The notes under the pieces are model-generated. The model was not told where the DNA came from. It did no database searches and saw only the letters and a list, made by a program, of their open reading frames with translations. Both the position numbers and the translations under genes were made by a program. From Atrichornis clamosus (taxonomy: Eukaryota; Chordata; Aves; Passeriformes; Menuridae): a stretch of 64,000 nucleotides of DNA. The DNA is taken from positions 248,001 through 312,000 of the forward strand of contig WBMZ01004790.1 in NCBI GenBank assembly GCA_013400975.1. Reading direction: 5' to 3'. This document shows, piece after piece, positions 38,981 through 52,427 of the stretch; position 1 is the stretch's first letter, and every line of letters starts with the position of its first letter.

Positions 38981-41295
38981 TTATTGAAATCAAAACAACT
39001 GTCTGTAAATTTTAACTAAGTATTGTACAATCAACATTTCTGCAGTAATCAGTCCTATTTTCCTTGAGGTACAGAACCCCTGTGAGTGAAACTATGTTCT
39101 CAATCCTAACAGTGTGTTGAAGATGTGGTATCAGATCTCTTCTTTATTGTTTCCTTGTGCTACACACAAAACAATTAAAAATATTATCTTTCCTTTTGAT
39201 ATGCAGCCAAGTACCTTTTTTTAAGCTGTTAATAATGATTTAAGATATATTTTCTAAAATGTATTTCAGAGAAGTGTTGAAATCTATGACAGTTACTTTT
39301 TTAGAATTTTTTTCTTGAAAATTGGAATTTCCTAGAACTATGAATTTATACAAGTACACTTCCCTTACACTAAATAAGCTGTTTTCACTGTGAATTTTGT
39401 TTCTGAATGATTAAGATTACAGATAATAAATTAATATGTGTAAATAAGTGAAATGTACGTTTCATTTCAATGCAGCAGCAGTGGAGGAAAGATCACCATT
39501 TTTCTGAAAATCGCTGTTAATGAGCACTGATGAATGATAAGAGGAAGTTTGTCAAATTAAGTGGGTTTTATGTATTATTAAATTTAAATCATTTTACCCC
39601 AACACGTAGGTATTTGTGTTTTGCTGACAAGAACACCCAGTCACTCTTTCATTGATTTTGCTTGGACGCATCAATATGGCTTTGCTGAAACAAGCAAAAC
39701 CAGTTCATTACCTTCTCTTGTTCTTTCCAATTCATCACCCAGGGCAGTCCTATCCTTATATCATAAATCTTACCACACTGTCCTGAAGGCTCTGAGCACA
39801 CTGGGCTGCACCGTATCTCCTACCCTTGGATCTATTTATTGGCACAAACAGAAGCGCACGGAACTCAGGGATTGCAAACCATCTCTTAGATATAGCTCTC
39901 CTCATCTGTCTTTGAAAATAGAGAACGACTTCTCTAATTTTGAAAGCCACATTTTTCCTTGTCAGTCTTACATGGGCTTTAAATTGTCATTTTCCTGTCA
40001 TTTCTTCTACCTGATAATACAAAGATTTTAATATTGAATGTAAGGTTATTCTGTCTCTTGTCTTTAATTCAGAAAGCAAAAGGACAGATCTTGCCTCAGC
40101 TCTTCTCAACAGTTGCTCTGTTGAACGTCTGAATATAGACAGCTCTGAGAGTGTAGATTACTGCTCCTTTTCAAAATTGTATATTTAAATGTGTACAAGC
40201 ACAAAGGAACTTGCATTTAGCTGTGACAAGGCATAACACCATGTCCAGATTTTGGGTTTGGAGGTTTGGGCTAAGATTCGGGTGCTAATTAGTCAGCATG
40301 AGGTGTTCCCTTCTAATGCTGTGCAGTGTGAAAGGAATCAGTTCTGTGACCAACTGAATTTACAACATTATGTCACTACATCTGCACACATCATAATGTC
40401 TTTTCCTATGTCTTTGATTCAGCTGGAATTTTAGTTTCAGTTATTTTTGTCCAAATATTTGTCATTGAAACAGATGATTTTTTTCAACAGCTAATCTGCA
40501 AATTAATATAATAGAACAAATATAATTAAGAATGAGGTAACAGTATTTTGAAAGAGAGATGCTTTATATTACAAACCTGTCCTTTCAAACAATCTATAGC
40601 AAGCACATATATTTCATCTATTGGTAAGATACAGTCTGTATTAAGGTAGAATGAATGTGAGCTGTGGGATCATCAACAAAACATAGCAGTTATTGAAGTG
40701 GCACCATAAGTCATAAAGCAACTCTGGTGTATCAGTTCAACATAAAACATGGATGAGACGGATTCACAAATGAAACAAAATTGATCTGGGCAAGAAAGCC
40801 ATGAGAATGTCAAGAAAGTATAAACTGCAAACTAATTCATATACCCTGTCTAACTAATGAGAGTTCTCTTAATAAATCTCCACAAACTCTATACACACCA
40901 ATCAGTATTCTATGTGCTTATGCTGGGAGACCTAGTAAATATGATAATTTGTCATATACTTGCATGGTTAGTCAAATGAGTTATATTTTCTATTAGCATT
41001 TTACTCTTGTAAGTCTTGTAACCAGCTTACACTTCACATGCAATTTATGTCACGAGTCATAAATTGCTCTAGAAACTGATATAAACTTCTGTCTGATCTG
41101 AAAAATGGCAGAATGTTTTGCATCTTTCAGAGAGATGTTTGAGATGACAAGATTTCTTTTCATCTTTGTGTCACATTAAGTCACTCTTTCACCATTGTTT
41201 TTTTATTACTGTACCAATTTATGTTGGCTTTGCTATTCAGATCCTTTCATGTTCTCTGCCTTCTCTCTGTCAGCGAGCTGTTTGGATAATGCATT
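38981..41295. other. AT-rich non-coding DNA, no gene recognised
   Basis: The longest frame is 136 codons at 39621-40031, serine/threonine-rich with no recognised domain. No splice-site pair around it gives a convincing exon. No repeat family was recognised. Confidence 0.6.
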
Positions 41296-41354
41296 GCTTT
41301 ATAAAATCTTTAAAGTAAATAATAGCTTTATAAAATTCTTTAAAGTGAATAATA
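41296..41354 (+). repeat. 29/30-bp tandem duplication
   Basis: Copies at 41296-41324 and 41325-41354 begin GCTTTATAAAAT and end GAATAATA or AAATAATA. They differ by one inserted T and one A/G change. Both carry a TATAAA and the palindrome-like TTTAAA. The near-identity indicates a fairly recent local duplication. Confidence 0.9.
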
Positions 41355-42929
41355 TTTATTAGTGCCCTTTCTGTGGTATTTGATAAAGAACACATCGCCT
41401 TATAAGACTTAATCTAGCAAAAAAATCTTATTGGATGTTAGTTTCTGATAAAAGTTCTACAGGGGAAATGAGAGTAATTGATATGTCAAAAGAACTTAAA
41501 TTTCTGTTCCCTGATTCTAGACATAGCTGAGCCTTTTCAACGTGCTAAGGTCTCTGTTAAGTAGTTAGTCTTTCCTACAGAAAAATCTTTACTACAGTTC
41601 ATAGAGTTCCTAATAATAAGAGTAGCAGTACATGAACTGTGATGCTACTGAAAGAGGGTTTACACAACCTTGAAGTTACCCTTTGAAAAGGAAAAGACAC
41701 CTCACTGGCAATTGACTCTGTCTCAGCTTCAAAATCAATTACAGCAAACCTCCAGCTATTCCTGATTTCATACAATTTTATTCTGGATTGTGTTTCTAAT
41801 TTTATTGCCTTCACCTCTGGCTTGTATTTATTGAATTGAATCCGGTGCAATCAATATATCTCTCTGTATTAATCATGTCAGTATTTGTTCTTTTAGGATT
41901 ATCATGATATCATTTCTCAGTGTTTCTCCAGGGCTTCCCAGGCACTTGCTGCAGTGTTATGTAAGCTGTTTACATGATCAGAATTGGCTTCTGATAAGAG
42001 ATCACCTATCTTCCCTATATTCTTTCCCCCAGTTAAGAACAGTTGCAAATTACAACTGCTACCAGCTAAGTAAAAGCAGAAGTGAAGCTGCTTTGTCTCT
42101 GTGCAGCACATCTCTGCTGACATGCAGACTGCTCTCACTGCAGAGGTCACCCAGAGCCTCAGCCCCCGGACTCCTTTCCTTCTATAAAAGTAGAGTGTTT
42201 TATACCAATTTGTTTATACTTCAGATGTAGTTTTGCATCAGGGGCTGTTTCAGTGCTGTTCTGGGAAGTGTTAATGCTTTTCAAGGTCACTCACACTGTA
42301 CTAGCAGCAGACTGTGTGGGTACAGGATCTAACGATGCTGTCTCCTTTGTAGTCTCATTAACAGATATGGGGCTTACTTAAAATGTTTGCACAAAGTCTG
42401 TCTAAGTGCCATTCCCCTTGAAATACAGATATAAAATTAGAGCTACTTTTTTCAATTCATGATGTTAATACTGCTAAGAGGATGAAGATATTAGCATAAT
42501 TGTTTAAAAGATTTTGTAAAACAGATTTAAATCTTGTCCATGTCTATACATGGGTTTCCTCTCAAAAAATATGATCTCTTGTTTAAATCAATCAAAGGTC
42601 TTTCCTCAACATGAATTATGTCAATTATGCTGATGCTTTCATTAATTTTTTAGTATAAAGCAGTCTCATTGTGTCTTGTTTGTAGTGGAAAAAATTAATT
42701 GTATTTCAACAACAGTGGCTTTCTAGTTCATGCAAGTTGGACAGTCTTGCCAAGCTATGCTAAGGGCATCTGCTTGTTTGTTTACAGATTGTCTGGTTTC
42801 CTTTAAATGTTCAGTGGTTTGCACTACTCAATCCACCAGAACTCTGTTGTTTCTTTATTTAAAAAAGGAAATAGTGTTCTGAGGGCTTGGTATATCCTTT
42901 CTGTAATGAAACATATTGAGCTGCTTTTC
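41355..42929. other. AT-rich non-coding DNA, no gene recognised
   Basis: The frame of 108 codons at 41904-42230 and its opposite-strand partner are unrecognised. Nothing else is identifiable. Confidence 0.6.
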
Positions 42930-42948
42930 CTAGAATCTATGATTCTAG
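42930..42948. repeat. Perfect inverted repeat, 8-bp arms, 3-bp loop
   Basis: CTAGAATC and GATTCTAG flank TAT. The inner text resembles the ATTCTATG-type octamer at CR1 3' ends, but no CR1 body lies on either side, so I treat it as an isolated palindrome. It has the same 8-3-8 geometry as 8042-8060 with unrelated sequence. Confidence 0.75.
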
Positions 42949-45900
42949 TTTTTATTGGGTTGGGTTGATTGAAAGTTGAAGCTTTTGCTTCTCACATACA
43001 TTAGCCCAATTAGTTGTAATAGTTTTTACACTTAGGAATTTCTTTCAACACTTTGTAAAACAAATCCCAGAAAATTAAGGAGAAGGAAAGCTTCTGAATT
43101 ATTACTGTATGCAAAAAGTTAGAATAAGTGATGAAATAACTTTAACACTACAGTGAATATTGTGTTGTTGGTAGAGAAAACCCACTGTATCTTTGCTGTC
43201 ATAAATTTCAATGTTGATGTGATAATGCTTGCATGTGAACATCCCCTTTCTGATTTCAGTTGTGTGATTTAAAATCCAACCACAGAGTTAAGTGCTGTTG
43301 TCCAATTGAACACTGTAATGTGAATAAAAGTCTGTGTTCAAGATTAGTCACCAGTAAAGCAAATACACTTGAACCCCTGGTGTAATGCCAGGGAATACTT
43401 CATTAGGTCTAACTCACAAGGAGAAACCTCGGGATGCCTTCCTGTATCATTTGTTGTCATTTTTTTACTTAGAATGAGCTCTACAAGCCCCATGATCTTT
43501 GCACTGTTTTTATGTTCTCACTACTAAGGCTTTTTGGAGCATATATTTATTATACGTAACATGATCATTTTAGTAGTCTACTATTACTAATTGTTTTAAA
43601 GTTTGTGCTTAAATTATACTTCAGAGCTGAGAGAGTGATGGATTTTTGAAATGTGATACACTGACTGTATTTTCAATAAAGCAAAAGATAAACAATCAAG
43701 ATACAAGCTCAAACGTCCATATTCCCCTTAGCTGTGACCGTCAAGAACCAGGTCTTTTCCTTTGTGTCAAATACATCTATTCAAAACGCATTATTCATTC
43801 CTTTTGGTGCTTCTGTGGATTCCCAGTCTTTCTTGGAATGCTTGCTGTCCATAGATAACCAAAGTCACATTGTATGTGTAGTATTTGTTAGCTTATAGCT
43901 GTGCAAATGATATACAGGCATACCAGTCATTTGTATTCAAACATAGAATTGATTTCTTTTAATACTGGAAAACATCCAGCCTGTATAATTAAGCTTTCTT
44001 TGAAAATTTTAATGTAATTTAACTGCAGGAAAAGCTATTTGAGTACTCTGGAAGGCAACAGTTATTTCAGAAGAACACAGTTATTTTAGCATTATACAGA
44101 TTTAAAAAACAACAACCAACATTTTTAATGTAGGTGTGGTGTGATATTATTGACAAAACCAGTTTTTTACTTTAAAATCATGCAAATTTAAAGAGGCGCT
44201 GACTAAAATACCTTTCTCTTCAAAGCCGGATATTATATACAGAGAATAATTCAGCAGTTTGAAATTCAGCACATACAAATCTAATCTTGAACTGTTTTAT
44301 TAACATTGTTCCAGATCACCTGAGCTCATGAGAACACCACCTCTTCTCAGGATGTAGTAACATGGACCAGTTCTTCAGATGCATAAGAGTCTATGTTCCA
44401 GCAAAGATGGAAGTAGGTGTAAGGCTTTTCCTTCTTTTTTATTTCCACAATTACCGCACTCTGTAATTTGGGAAGGTGTATTTAATATCCTGCAGCTGCA
44501 GGAGTACAGGTGTATGATTGTTCTTACGCAAGTTCTCCTGGTGTGTAGTTATTGCTGTTATATTGGTTATTGCTGGAGTGTAACTATTGTTCATTTATTG
44601 TCCCAATAGTCTTGTCAGTTCAACTTCTTAATTATGTTGAAATGAGTATGACAGATTTATTCTGATTGATAGTCTGATCCCTGATTATCAGACTGTGAGC
44701 TGGGTGTTGTATGGACTGGGTCAGTATGACCACAAGAGCATCAGTATTTACCCACCAGTGGTAGTGGAGTACCAATGAACAGAAAGAATGTGCTTGCACT
44801 TTAATTTGCATGGGTTTAATTTTCAAAACAAGGATCTGAACTTTCTGTAGATGACTATAACAGAGAACATGCATTATGAAGGCTTAAAAGTGTGAGTATA
44901 AGTGCAAGCATTGGTTTTGGATAAAACAATAAATGCCTGATTAATCTGAACAGTAGAAAAATGGTGGTGATAACTGCATAAAAAGTAAGAAAAAGTTTGG
45001 TCATTACATCTGTCCCATAAAGTTGTTCTGTGTTGCTTGTTATGCTATGAGATGAGTGATACTTCAGAAGTAGCTTTCTTTGGACTCCTCGATGGACCAA
45101 GTACCCTCAGCATTATTTTCAGTTAGAGTACTGTCTTTTAATATCTAACTTGCTTCTTGAAGACAGGTAGATTTTTCTGTACATCTTCATGCTATCCTTG
45201 CTTAAAATAACCAGCACAGACTAAACCTTTACCCACTTGCTATCTCAAGCACACTTTACTTGAGACTCGGTGTTATGATTTAACATTAACTAAAAATCTG
45301 TTCATCGAGCTTGTTTGATAGAAACTTAGTATTTTTTTCTGGTAGTTTTGAATGCTTTGCTTTAGCGTGTTAGTAAAAGCAGTGACAACAGAAACAAAGA
45401 GCATGGATTACAAACTTGCCAATGAGTCATCTCTATTGAACTTGAATTTCACTTCCCACCCTTTTCATGCATTTGTATCCAGAGAGCGTTAGTTAATAAT
45501 AGATGGCAGCTATGGCTCTAATGCAACTCTGTGTCCTAAAGTATTTTGAAACTTTTAGGGCTGTGTGAGAACCTAATTATTTCTGTTTCACTCTTTAATG
45601 ATAATAACTTGGTATAAATTATAAAAGGAGCATAAGTTATGTGTTTTCCGTGACAAGACATACTGTATATAAAACATGGAATATAATATTTGAGGTGTCA
45701 TGCCTTTGCTCAACACCATCAAGTTAATCCTTGCTACTTGGAATTTTCCATATATCCACAGTACAGTACATTTCCCTGCTGAATAATTATACACTTCTTT
45801 GTAAACTATACCTGTAAAATATAGTGAATTATTAGGAAAGGTGTTTAATCTAAATACCAGCTTTCTCTTCTGGGGTTATCTGTTTGTTAGGGATCATAGA

Positions 45901-46123
45901 TGGGGAAGATTTGTCCAAGTTTCAGGAGTTTTTGAAAGATTGAGAGGAGGGCTGTATCATGTAATTGAAACTAGAACCATAACGTATCTCAACGAAATCA
46001 TTGCAATTTGATGCAATTAGAAATGACGAGTAGGAAAAAGAAGCCCTTTTTATATGTTGGTGTGCCTATTTTCCAAATTAAATGTTAATGTAATATTCTG
46101 CTCGGTATAAGATGCTTTTTATG
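42949..46123. other. AT-rich non-coding DNA, no gene recognised
   Basis: Only short open frames (up to 83 codons) without motifs. No element was recognised up to the CR1 boundary. Confidence 0.6.
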
Positions 46124-46784
46124 CTGCTGGGAAGCAGCTCTGTGGAGAAGGACCTGGGGGTCCTGGCACATGCCAAGCTGTCCCTCAGCCAGCAGTGAGT
46201 CCTTGTGGCCAAGGCTGCCAAGAGTATCCTGGGATGCATTAGGAAGAGCCTTGCCAGCAGGTCAGGGAGGTGATCCTGCCCCTCCACTCAGCCCTGGAGA
46301 GGCCAGGCTGGAGTGCTGTGTCCAGTTCTGGGCTCCTCAGTACAGAGAGACACGGAACTCCTGGAGCAGTGGAGGGCACAAAGGTGATTGAGGGACTGGA
46401 GCATCTCTCTCATGGGGAAAGGCTGAGGGAGCTGGGACTGTTCAGCCCTGAGGAGAGACAACTGAGAGGGGACCTCATCCATGTCTGTCAGTGTGTGCAG
46501 GGAGGTGCCAGAGGATGGACCAGGCTCTGCTCAGTGATGGCCAGCAATAGGACAAGAGAGAATGGGCAGAAACTGATGCACAGAATGTTCCACCCGAGCA
46601 TGAGGAGGAACTTCTTTACTGGAACTCATTGCCCGGAGAGGGTGTGGAGTCTCTCACAGGAGATATTCCAGAACCACCTGGACACAATCCTGTGCCAGGT
46701 GATCTACGATGACCTTGCTTGAGCAGGGAGGTTGGACCAGGCGGCCCACGGTGGTCCCTTCCAATCTGACCCATTCTGTGATTA
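46124..46784 (+). mobile_element. CR1 LINE, 5'-truncated 3' end
   Basis: This is the C-terminal part of CR1 ORF2 plus its short 3' UTR. CR1 is the dominant LINE of birds and other reptiles; its ORF2 encodes endonuclease and reverse transcriptase, and copies are usually 5'-truncated as here. Recognisable pieces in order are KDLGVLAHAKLSLSQQ, SILGCIRKSLASRS, CVQFWAPQY, GLEHLSHGERLRELGLFS, LRGDLIHV and SNRTRENGQKL. They fall in three different frames with a TGA after LSLSQQ, so the copy cannot make protein; the 150-codon frame at 46270-46722 is a relic. A deletion removes residues after the NFFT segment. The 3' end keeps GGTCCCTTCCAA and a single ATTCTGTG before flanking DNA. Divergence is moderate. 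Confidence 0.95.
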
Positions 46785-49173
46785 CACTTACTGACTTTTT
46801 CACTCAAGGCTCTATACCTTGGAAGACATCTATATCTACTTTATTTCAAAAATAATTTTGGGAAATGGGTTTGATATACCGGATGATTATTTTGGTCATA
46901 AAAAGATTTCATACTCTATCAGCTCTGGGCTTGGTAGACTGAAGATTCTTCAGACATGAAGCCTCTTCTGTTTTAGATACAAATAGTATATCTAAAATAA
47001 TGTTGAATGCAGTGCTTATTCCTGGCAGATCATACTTAACGTCTCAACAGCTATGTATTAACTGAACTAATGCAAACAGAAAAAGCATTTGTAAGCCAAG
47101 AGTTGAATTTTGATTTTAGTATTAAAGAATTTTCTAGCCAGACCTGCCTCAGCAGATGAAGCAGAACTTACAAGACACATGGAAGCAGGCAAAGGAGGAG
47201 CAAGTTTTGTAATAGATGCAACTCTGACAGCATTTCAGATATTTTGATTCCTATTAGGACTAATGGTGAAGAATCAGGGAAATCATGCAATGTGGATCTG
47301 CCAGCCATTTTCTTCTACTTGGACAACTGTACAACCAGAGAGTCCAATTCTTCCTGGCACTGGGGTTGGGATGGAAGACAGCTTTGAACAGTTGTGTGCT
47401 AAATCTGCTTGGTTGGGCTTGATTTCAAACTGCAGGGTTTCTTGTTCAAGAAAAGTGCTACCCATCAAACCAAAAGCATTACAAAAGGCATTTCAGCCTT
47501 TTTGTTTTCACAGTGGAAAAGAACCCTATTTATAGCAAGAGTTCAAAACATTTAATACTCTTGTCAATACAACTACTTAGTCATCTCTGAGTTATCCAAG
47601 GTAATGGGAGATAAGAATGGGAGAGAAATGCAGTGTAGTACAAATTGTATGTAAATTAGGCTTATAAGAATATCTTCAGTAAGTTCATTTTTGAAAAGCC
47701 TCTAAGCAGTTTTCTATAGAGAGTAAGTGTGGGCTGCTTTAAACATCAGAAAGCAGAACAGAGCCTGATGCAAGTGACTTCCCTCGTGTGACTGGGAGCA
47801 GGGAGAGAAGCAGTGCAAAGGAAGGACCAGCTTCAGGCCCTTTGCTAATACTGAACTGTGCATCACTGAGAATGGACTGTAGATCCAACTACAGCCTCAG
47901 ACAAACAAGGGAAGTGACAAATTGTAAGTATCACTGAAGCACTAAATCAAGCATAGAAGAAGACTAATGCAAGTGAAAAAGAGAATGTCCTAATCACAAA
48001 GCTGTAGCTGAATGTAACATTCATTACTAAGCATACAATTTAAAATTTTTGAATAATCAAGTGGTTTAGCTGTGCTGGGAATCACTGACATTGATAATTA
48101 TCCTCTTCATGTATATCCTCTGTAATAATTAGTCTTACATGTTCTTTTACTGATTACATGGCATTTTCCTATTTAATTTAATGTGCTACATCCTCTTGAA
48201 AATACTCAAATATAAGCATGATGTGCTTCCTCACTCAGAAAGGGATCTATCTACAGAGTTATTATAGACTACATGTTTCTTCCTTGTACTTAAAAAGAGT
48301 CATTTTCTGGGGTTTTTTTCCAAGAAATATCCCTTTCAATATATAGCTGATCTGAATTCCACTTTTTCTGAGTGATAAAAGCTGCAGAGAACTGAACACA
48401 TTGAAGTTTGGCATGTGACCTTTGCGCATTGATGACTGTTCTTTGTTGATGGTGCCATGGAAATATTTCCATGATGGTCCTTCACTCTGTAGAGATCCTT
48501 TATTTAAGATAAATATGTTTTATCTTAAGCAAAGGAACTTAGGATCTGAATAATAAATTGGTATTAAACCCTCTTAATTAGAAAAATACATTGTTTATTA
48601 AGCTATAAAAACAGTGTTTGAATTTCTTTGAGTGAGCTAAGGAATGAGAACTCTGAATTAGTTAAAAATGCGGTTGTGGTATTTTTACCCTGCAAGGCTT
48701 CATAGCTTTTCATTTTTAATACTTCTCAGATAACAAGTAAAAGTCCTGATGAATAGTAATTATTACATAATTATTCATTTCATTTAAAATTTGCATTTGT
48801 ATATCTTTAATTAAAATGCAGTATACTGCAATTAGGCTATATTCTGCTTGTAATATCATCCAATACACACAAGGAAATGCAAATTTAAGGCTTAGTCTGT
48901 ATCTAAATGTTATCAGGGCTCCTTGAGGGTAATGCTCTTTGCATCCAGCTACTCTGGATGTACTTTGTGCTCTGTGAACAGTCATTAACTTGTAGGGGCC
49001 ATGTTTTATTCTTCTGTGTATTAAAATGGATCATAATAATTCTGTTCTTGTCAAGGGGTTTATAGTTCTGATAGATAAAGGAGATCAATATCAGGTCCTT
49101 CAACTGCAGTCAGATGCATTTTTGCCTTCTGACAATATCTGAGAGTCAAAAGAAAGGATATTTTTATTTTCAG
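46785..49173. other. AT-rich non-coding DNA, no gene recognised
   Basis: The frame of 90 codons at 47263-47535 is unrecognised. A slightly GC-richer patch lies at about 47750-47850. The text at about 48050-48240 is rich in TAAT/ATTA cores but not identifiable. Confidence 0.6.
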
Positions 49174-49252
49174 TGTTTTGAATCTGAGTGTGGTTGCAAA
49201 CAGTTCTATTAAATATCCTGTGTGTTAGCCTGCAACCCTTGAGGAAAAGCAG
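49174..49252 (+). other. Possible non-coding exon (strong splice-site pair)
   Basis: The acceptor TATTTTTATTTTCAG ends at 49173 and the donor AAAGCAG/GTGAGTA begins at 49253. Both fit vertebrate consensus closely and the spacing of 79 nt is exon-like. All three frames contain stops, so it is not an internal coding exon. A UTR or long non-coding RNA exon would fit, but there is no transcript evidence and such pairs arise by chance. Confidence 0.13.
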
Positions 49253-52200
49253 GTGAGTACCTGAACAGCTGGACTTGTTTTGGTCAGGAATTGAAATACA
49301 TCCAGGCTACGTTTGCTTTACTAGAGAGCAAAAAATCAGTTTTGTGACATCGTTTTATCTTCAGTGGTCCAGAGAGACTGAGAGGCATCTTGAAGTGCAT
49401 AACTATATCATTAAATGCAAAAAGGTGATTTTTTTTTTGTTGGCTTTGGGTTTTTGTGCCGGAGTGGTTATGTGTGACCATGGGCCCAGCTGGATTGTTA
49501 CATTTAAGCAGAAGAATTGTCTGGGTAGTCACTCACAATTCAAATATAAAAACTGCAAGGACCCTGGCAACAGAGGCTCCCATTGCCTTCCAGATAGACA
49601 CTGGTCATCCTGGTAGACAGATCTGATTCCCCATATCAGTGTTATCTGATTCCTAGGTCCTAAACAGTTAAGGTTCTTTTTAATGGCCACTCTGTGCATG
49701 GATGTTAATGCAGCAGTAAGCACCATTGAAAACCAGTGTCCTTTTATCATAAAATGGTAAAAATATTCTATTTTCTCTGTTTCATTTCATTCACAACTCA
49801 TTCAAAAATTCACTTCTGACTGCAGTGTTTGTCCCCACTTCTCTCTCTCCCAGATACTTGCCACCTGTCAGAGCTGTCAGCTCAGCTGCTCAAATGAGCC
49901 CTGTCTGACCTGCTCTGGCTAAAAGTAATTTCAAGGGAGCTTTAGCAATGCACGGCTTCTCCGAAGTAGTGATCAGTTGGTGTTTATTGGATTAATAATT
50001 AACATGACCATGCTCTTGCAGCTATGCATTTTTTATGGTTAATTCAATTTTGATAGAAATTGAAGGTGGTTTATATTTTGTCTTGGTAAACAAACAATAG
50101 TCTCTGTTTCCCAGTCTCACTTCACCAATGCCTGAATTTTCCTTTGCTGACTCTTCATTCCAAAAAAAGAAATAGCTTGAAACAATTATTAATACAGCTT
50201 GAAAAAAGCTTTAAAGCTGGCTTTAGTTTATAGCTTCTGTCACTTTTATGATGCAGTCTTAATAAATATCTCATAGCTCATTGCTTTCTTTGACTTACTT
50301 TGTTCCTAACGCCCAATAAATGAGGCTTTGAGTGATGATGCTGTTGGAATAGGCAATGAAAAACTTCTGCTACTTTTTCTTTTTTTTTTTTTTTTGCCAG
50401 CTTGGACATGGAGTCCCTTTTAGATGCATCAGATTATGGAAATTAAAGAAATTAATTAGATGTTATTACCAGTGTAGTTTTTTCTTAATGTTTTTTTATT
50501 GCCTACAAGACACAATGATCCTCTTTTGTTTGCTTGAAATGGTATTCTGTTTCCCACTGAGCTGTAAAACCTGTTTCCAGCTTTCACTTAAAACTTTTGC
50601 TTATGTTTTTCATGGCTTAAATGGTAGTAATTATTCAAGTGTAGAATAAGTATGCATCCCCTGTGATAGTTTAATATGTTTTTCCACTGTGCAATACTGT
50701 CTCTTGATTTATAATGGATAATTACAACCTATTTATATAACCATATTTAACCACATATAACCATGTTTATATAACCCTTATAACCATGTTCTGCAGAGGA
50801 TGAAATGGAACATACACTGGAGATATGTGCTTTATGATTATGCATCCAGAGTAACAGCAGAGAATAGGAATAAATGTGGGTGACTGGGAGCTTTTTACAA
50901 CAAATATCTATAGAGTGGTTGAAGCTGATTTTACTCAGTGAAACTCCCTAGAAAAAGAGAATGATACTACAAGTGAAAATGTTGCTAAATCATGGTGGGT
51001 GTTCATGTCTTACACCTGTAGGGAATTGTCTCCAGAGCTTTTCTTCCTGTTCCTGCTTGGGTTGAGAAGGAAATCACACAGTGACAGATCATCTTATAGG
51101 GATCAGGGTGGAGTAGGCACAGATTACTTGAATAGGGTGACCAGACATCCCAATTGAATGAGGGTAGTCCTGGACTGAGAGCCACTCTTCTATACCAGGC
51201 TATTTGTGATGTAGCAATTTCATTTGGTTTTCCCCTTTTCAAACCTCAGTGCCTGTAGCCCTGCCCTTCAAAAGGAGCCTTTGTGCTCTGTACTCCTGAG
51301 CCATCAGCACAGTTCCCAACATCTCACCAAGACAGAATAAGATCTCATGGCATAGTTCATGTAGACTGCTGATGGGGAGTGTTGAGTCTAAAATCCTGGT
51401 TTCCATAAATTCCATGCTTGAAGACTAGATAATTTTAAACCACCATGGAATTTCTGTGACTGAACTAGGAGAGTGGAGCCAAGCCACACCACCTGCAGCA
51501 TAATCTCTAGATACTGGCTATTATGACAACAAAATATGCGGAGATGTGGATCTTGCCCTACGCTTCAGCAGCAAAGGGCATTTTTCACAGCCACTAAATG
51601 CTGTGTCTTGTGTTGTGAATCTTGTCTCTGTGGTAACTATCCAGAGCAAAACCCAGTAGCTTCCATTGGTTTCCAAGTCAGGCAGGCTGGAGTTCAGTGT
51701 ATTTCCAAACCAAACACAAGAGATGTGCAAGGCAACACTGAACAGCTCTTAGTCCAAAAGGGAAATTTGCCTGATTCTGTGTGCACATGGCATATTACTG
51801 GGAATATTCTATTAGGAAGAACAGGGCAAAAACATGTAATGTTTTGCTTGTGTGTATGTGAGGAGGGAAGCTGGTCTTCGCCCTATGTCCTACCTAGGCA
51901 CAGAGTTTAGAAAGTGGTTGTTCTGTGCTCAAATGGAAACATTTCAATAGGACTGAATTAGAATAAATACTTTGTAATCATTTTTTCTCTATACATAATT
52001 AATAATGATGCTGCTAGTCAAGGTGCTGATGTATTTAGAGTTGCAAATGATTAACTAGGGCAGATGAAGATTATTTGGTGCATCCTGGGATTAGCATAAT
52101 TTTCCAGAATATTGGGAGACAGTGATAATTTATGTGGTAGGAAAAGAAAATGCTGCTTTTGACTTTTCTTGTGTTCCCCTAATGCACATCTGTGGCATAA

Positions 52201-52427
52201 TGATGAGATGTTCTGTGTGCCTGTTTGTGCTGGTTGCTTACGAAGAACAGCAGCTTGAGGGGCTTATCAATATTAATATACCTCTGCAAGTCTGTAGCTT
52301 CTTTCATAAAATTAATACTTACAGTAAAAGCCTTGGATACAAGCTTCAAAAGAAATGTATTTAAATGCAGAGAGACAGAAAAGCACCATTAAAGGTAATG
52401 TCCGGCGTGTTTGGGTATATATTATTT
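49253..52427. other. AT-rich non-coding DNA, no gene recognised
   Basis: The frames of 113 codons (49275-49616) and 124 codons (51536-51910) are unrecognised. The second is cysteine-rich at its start without any domain spacing I know. A 16-base T run at 50380-50395 followed by GCCAG looks like a strong acceptor but lacks a coding exon after it. An imperfect ATAACCAT-type stutter lies at 50731-50790. Confidence 0.6.

Noticed and set aside
39621..40031. 136-codon frame as a gene
   Set aside because: No domain, no recognisable composition bias typical of a protein family and no splice or promoter context. The length is expected by chance.
42930..42948. ATTCTATG-like text as a CR1 3' tail
   Set aside because: No CR1 body adjoins it on either strand and the sequence is better explained as a palindrome.
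46270..46722. 150-codon open frame as a host gene
   Set aside because: It is part of the decayed CR1 ORF2, with flanking ORF2 pieces in other frames.
50380..50400. 16-base T run followed by GCCAG as a real 3' splice site
   Set aside because: The downstream sequence shows no codon pattern and no good donor. T runs ending in AG are common in AT-rich DNA.
51536..51910. 124-codon cysteine-containing frame as a small secreted protein
   Set aside because: There is no signal peptide at the start (it begins MRRCGSCPTLQQ) and no regular cysteine spacing. The length is within chance.
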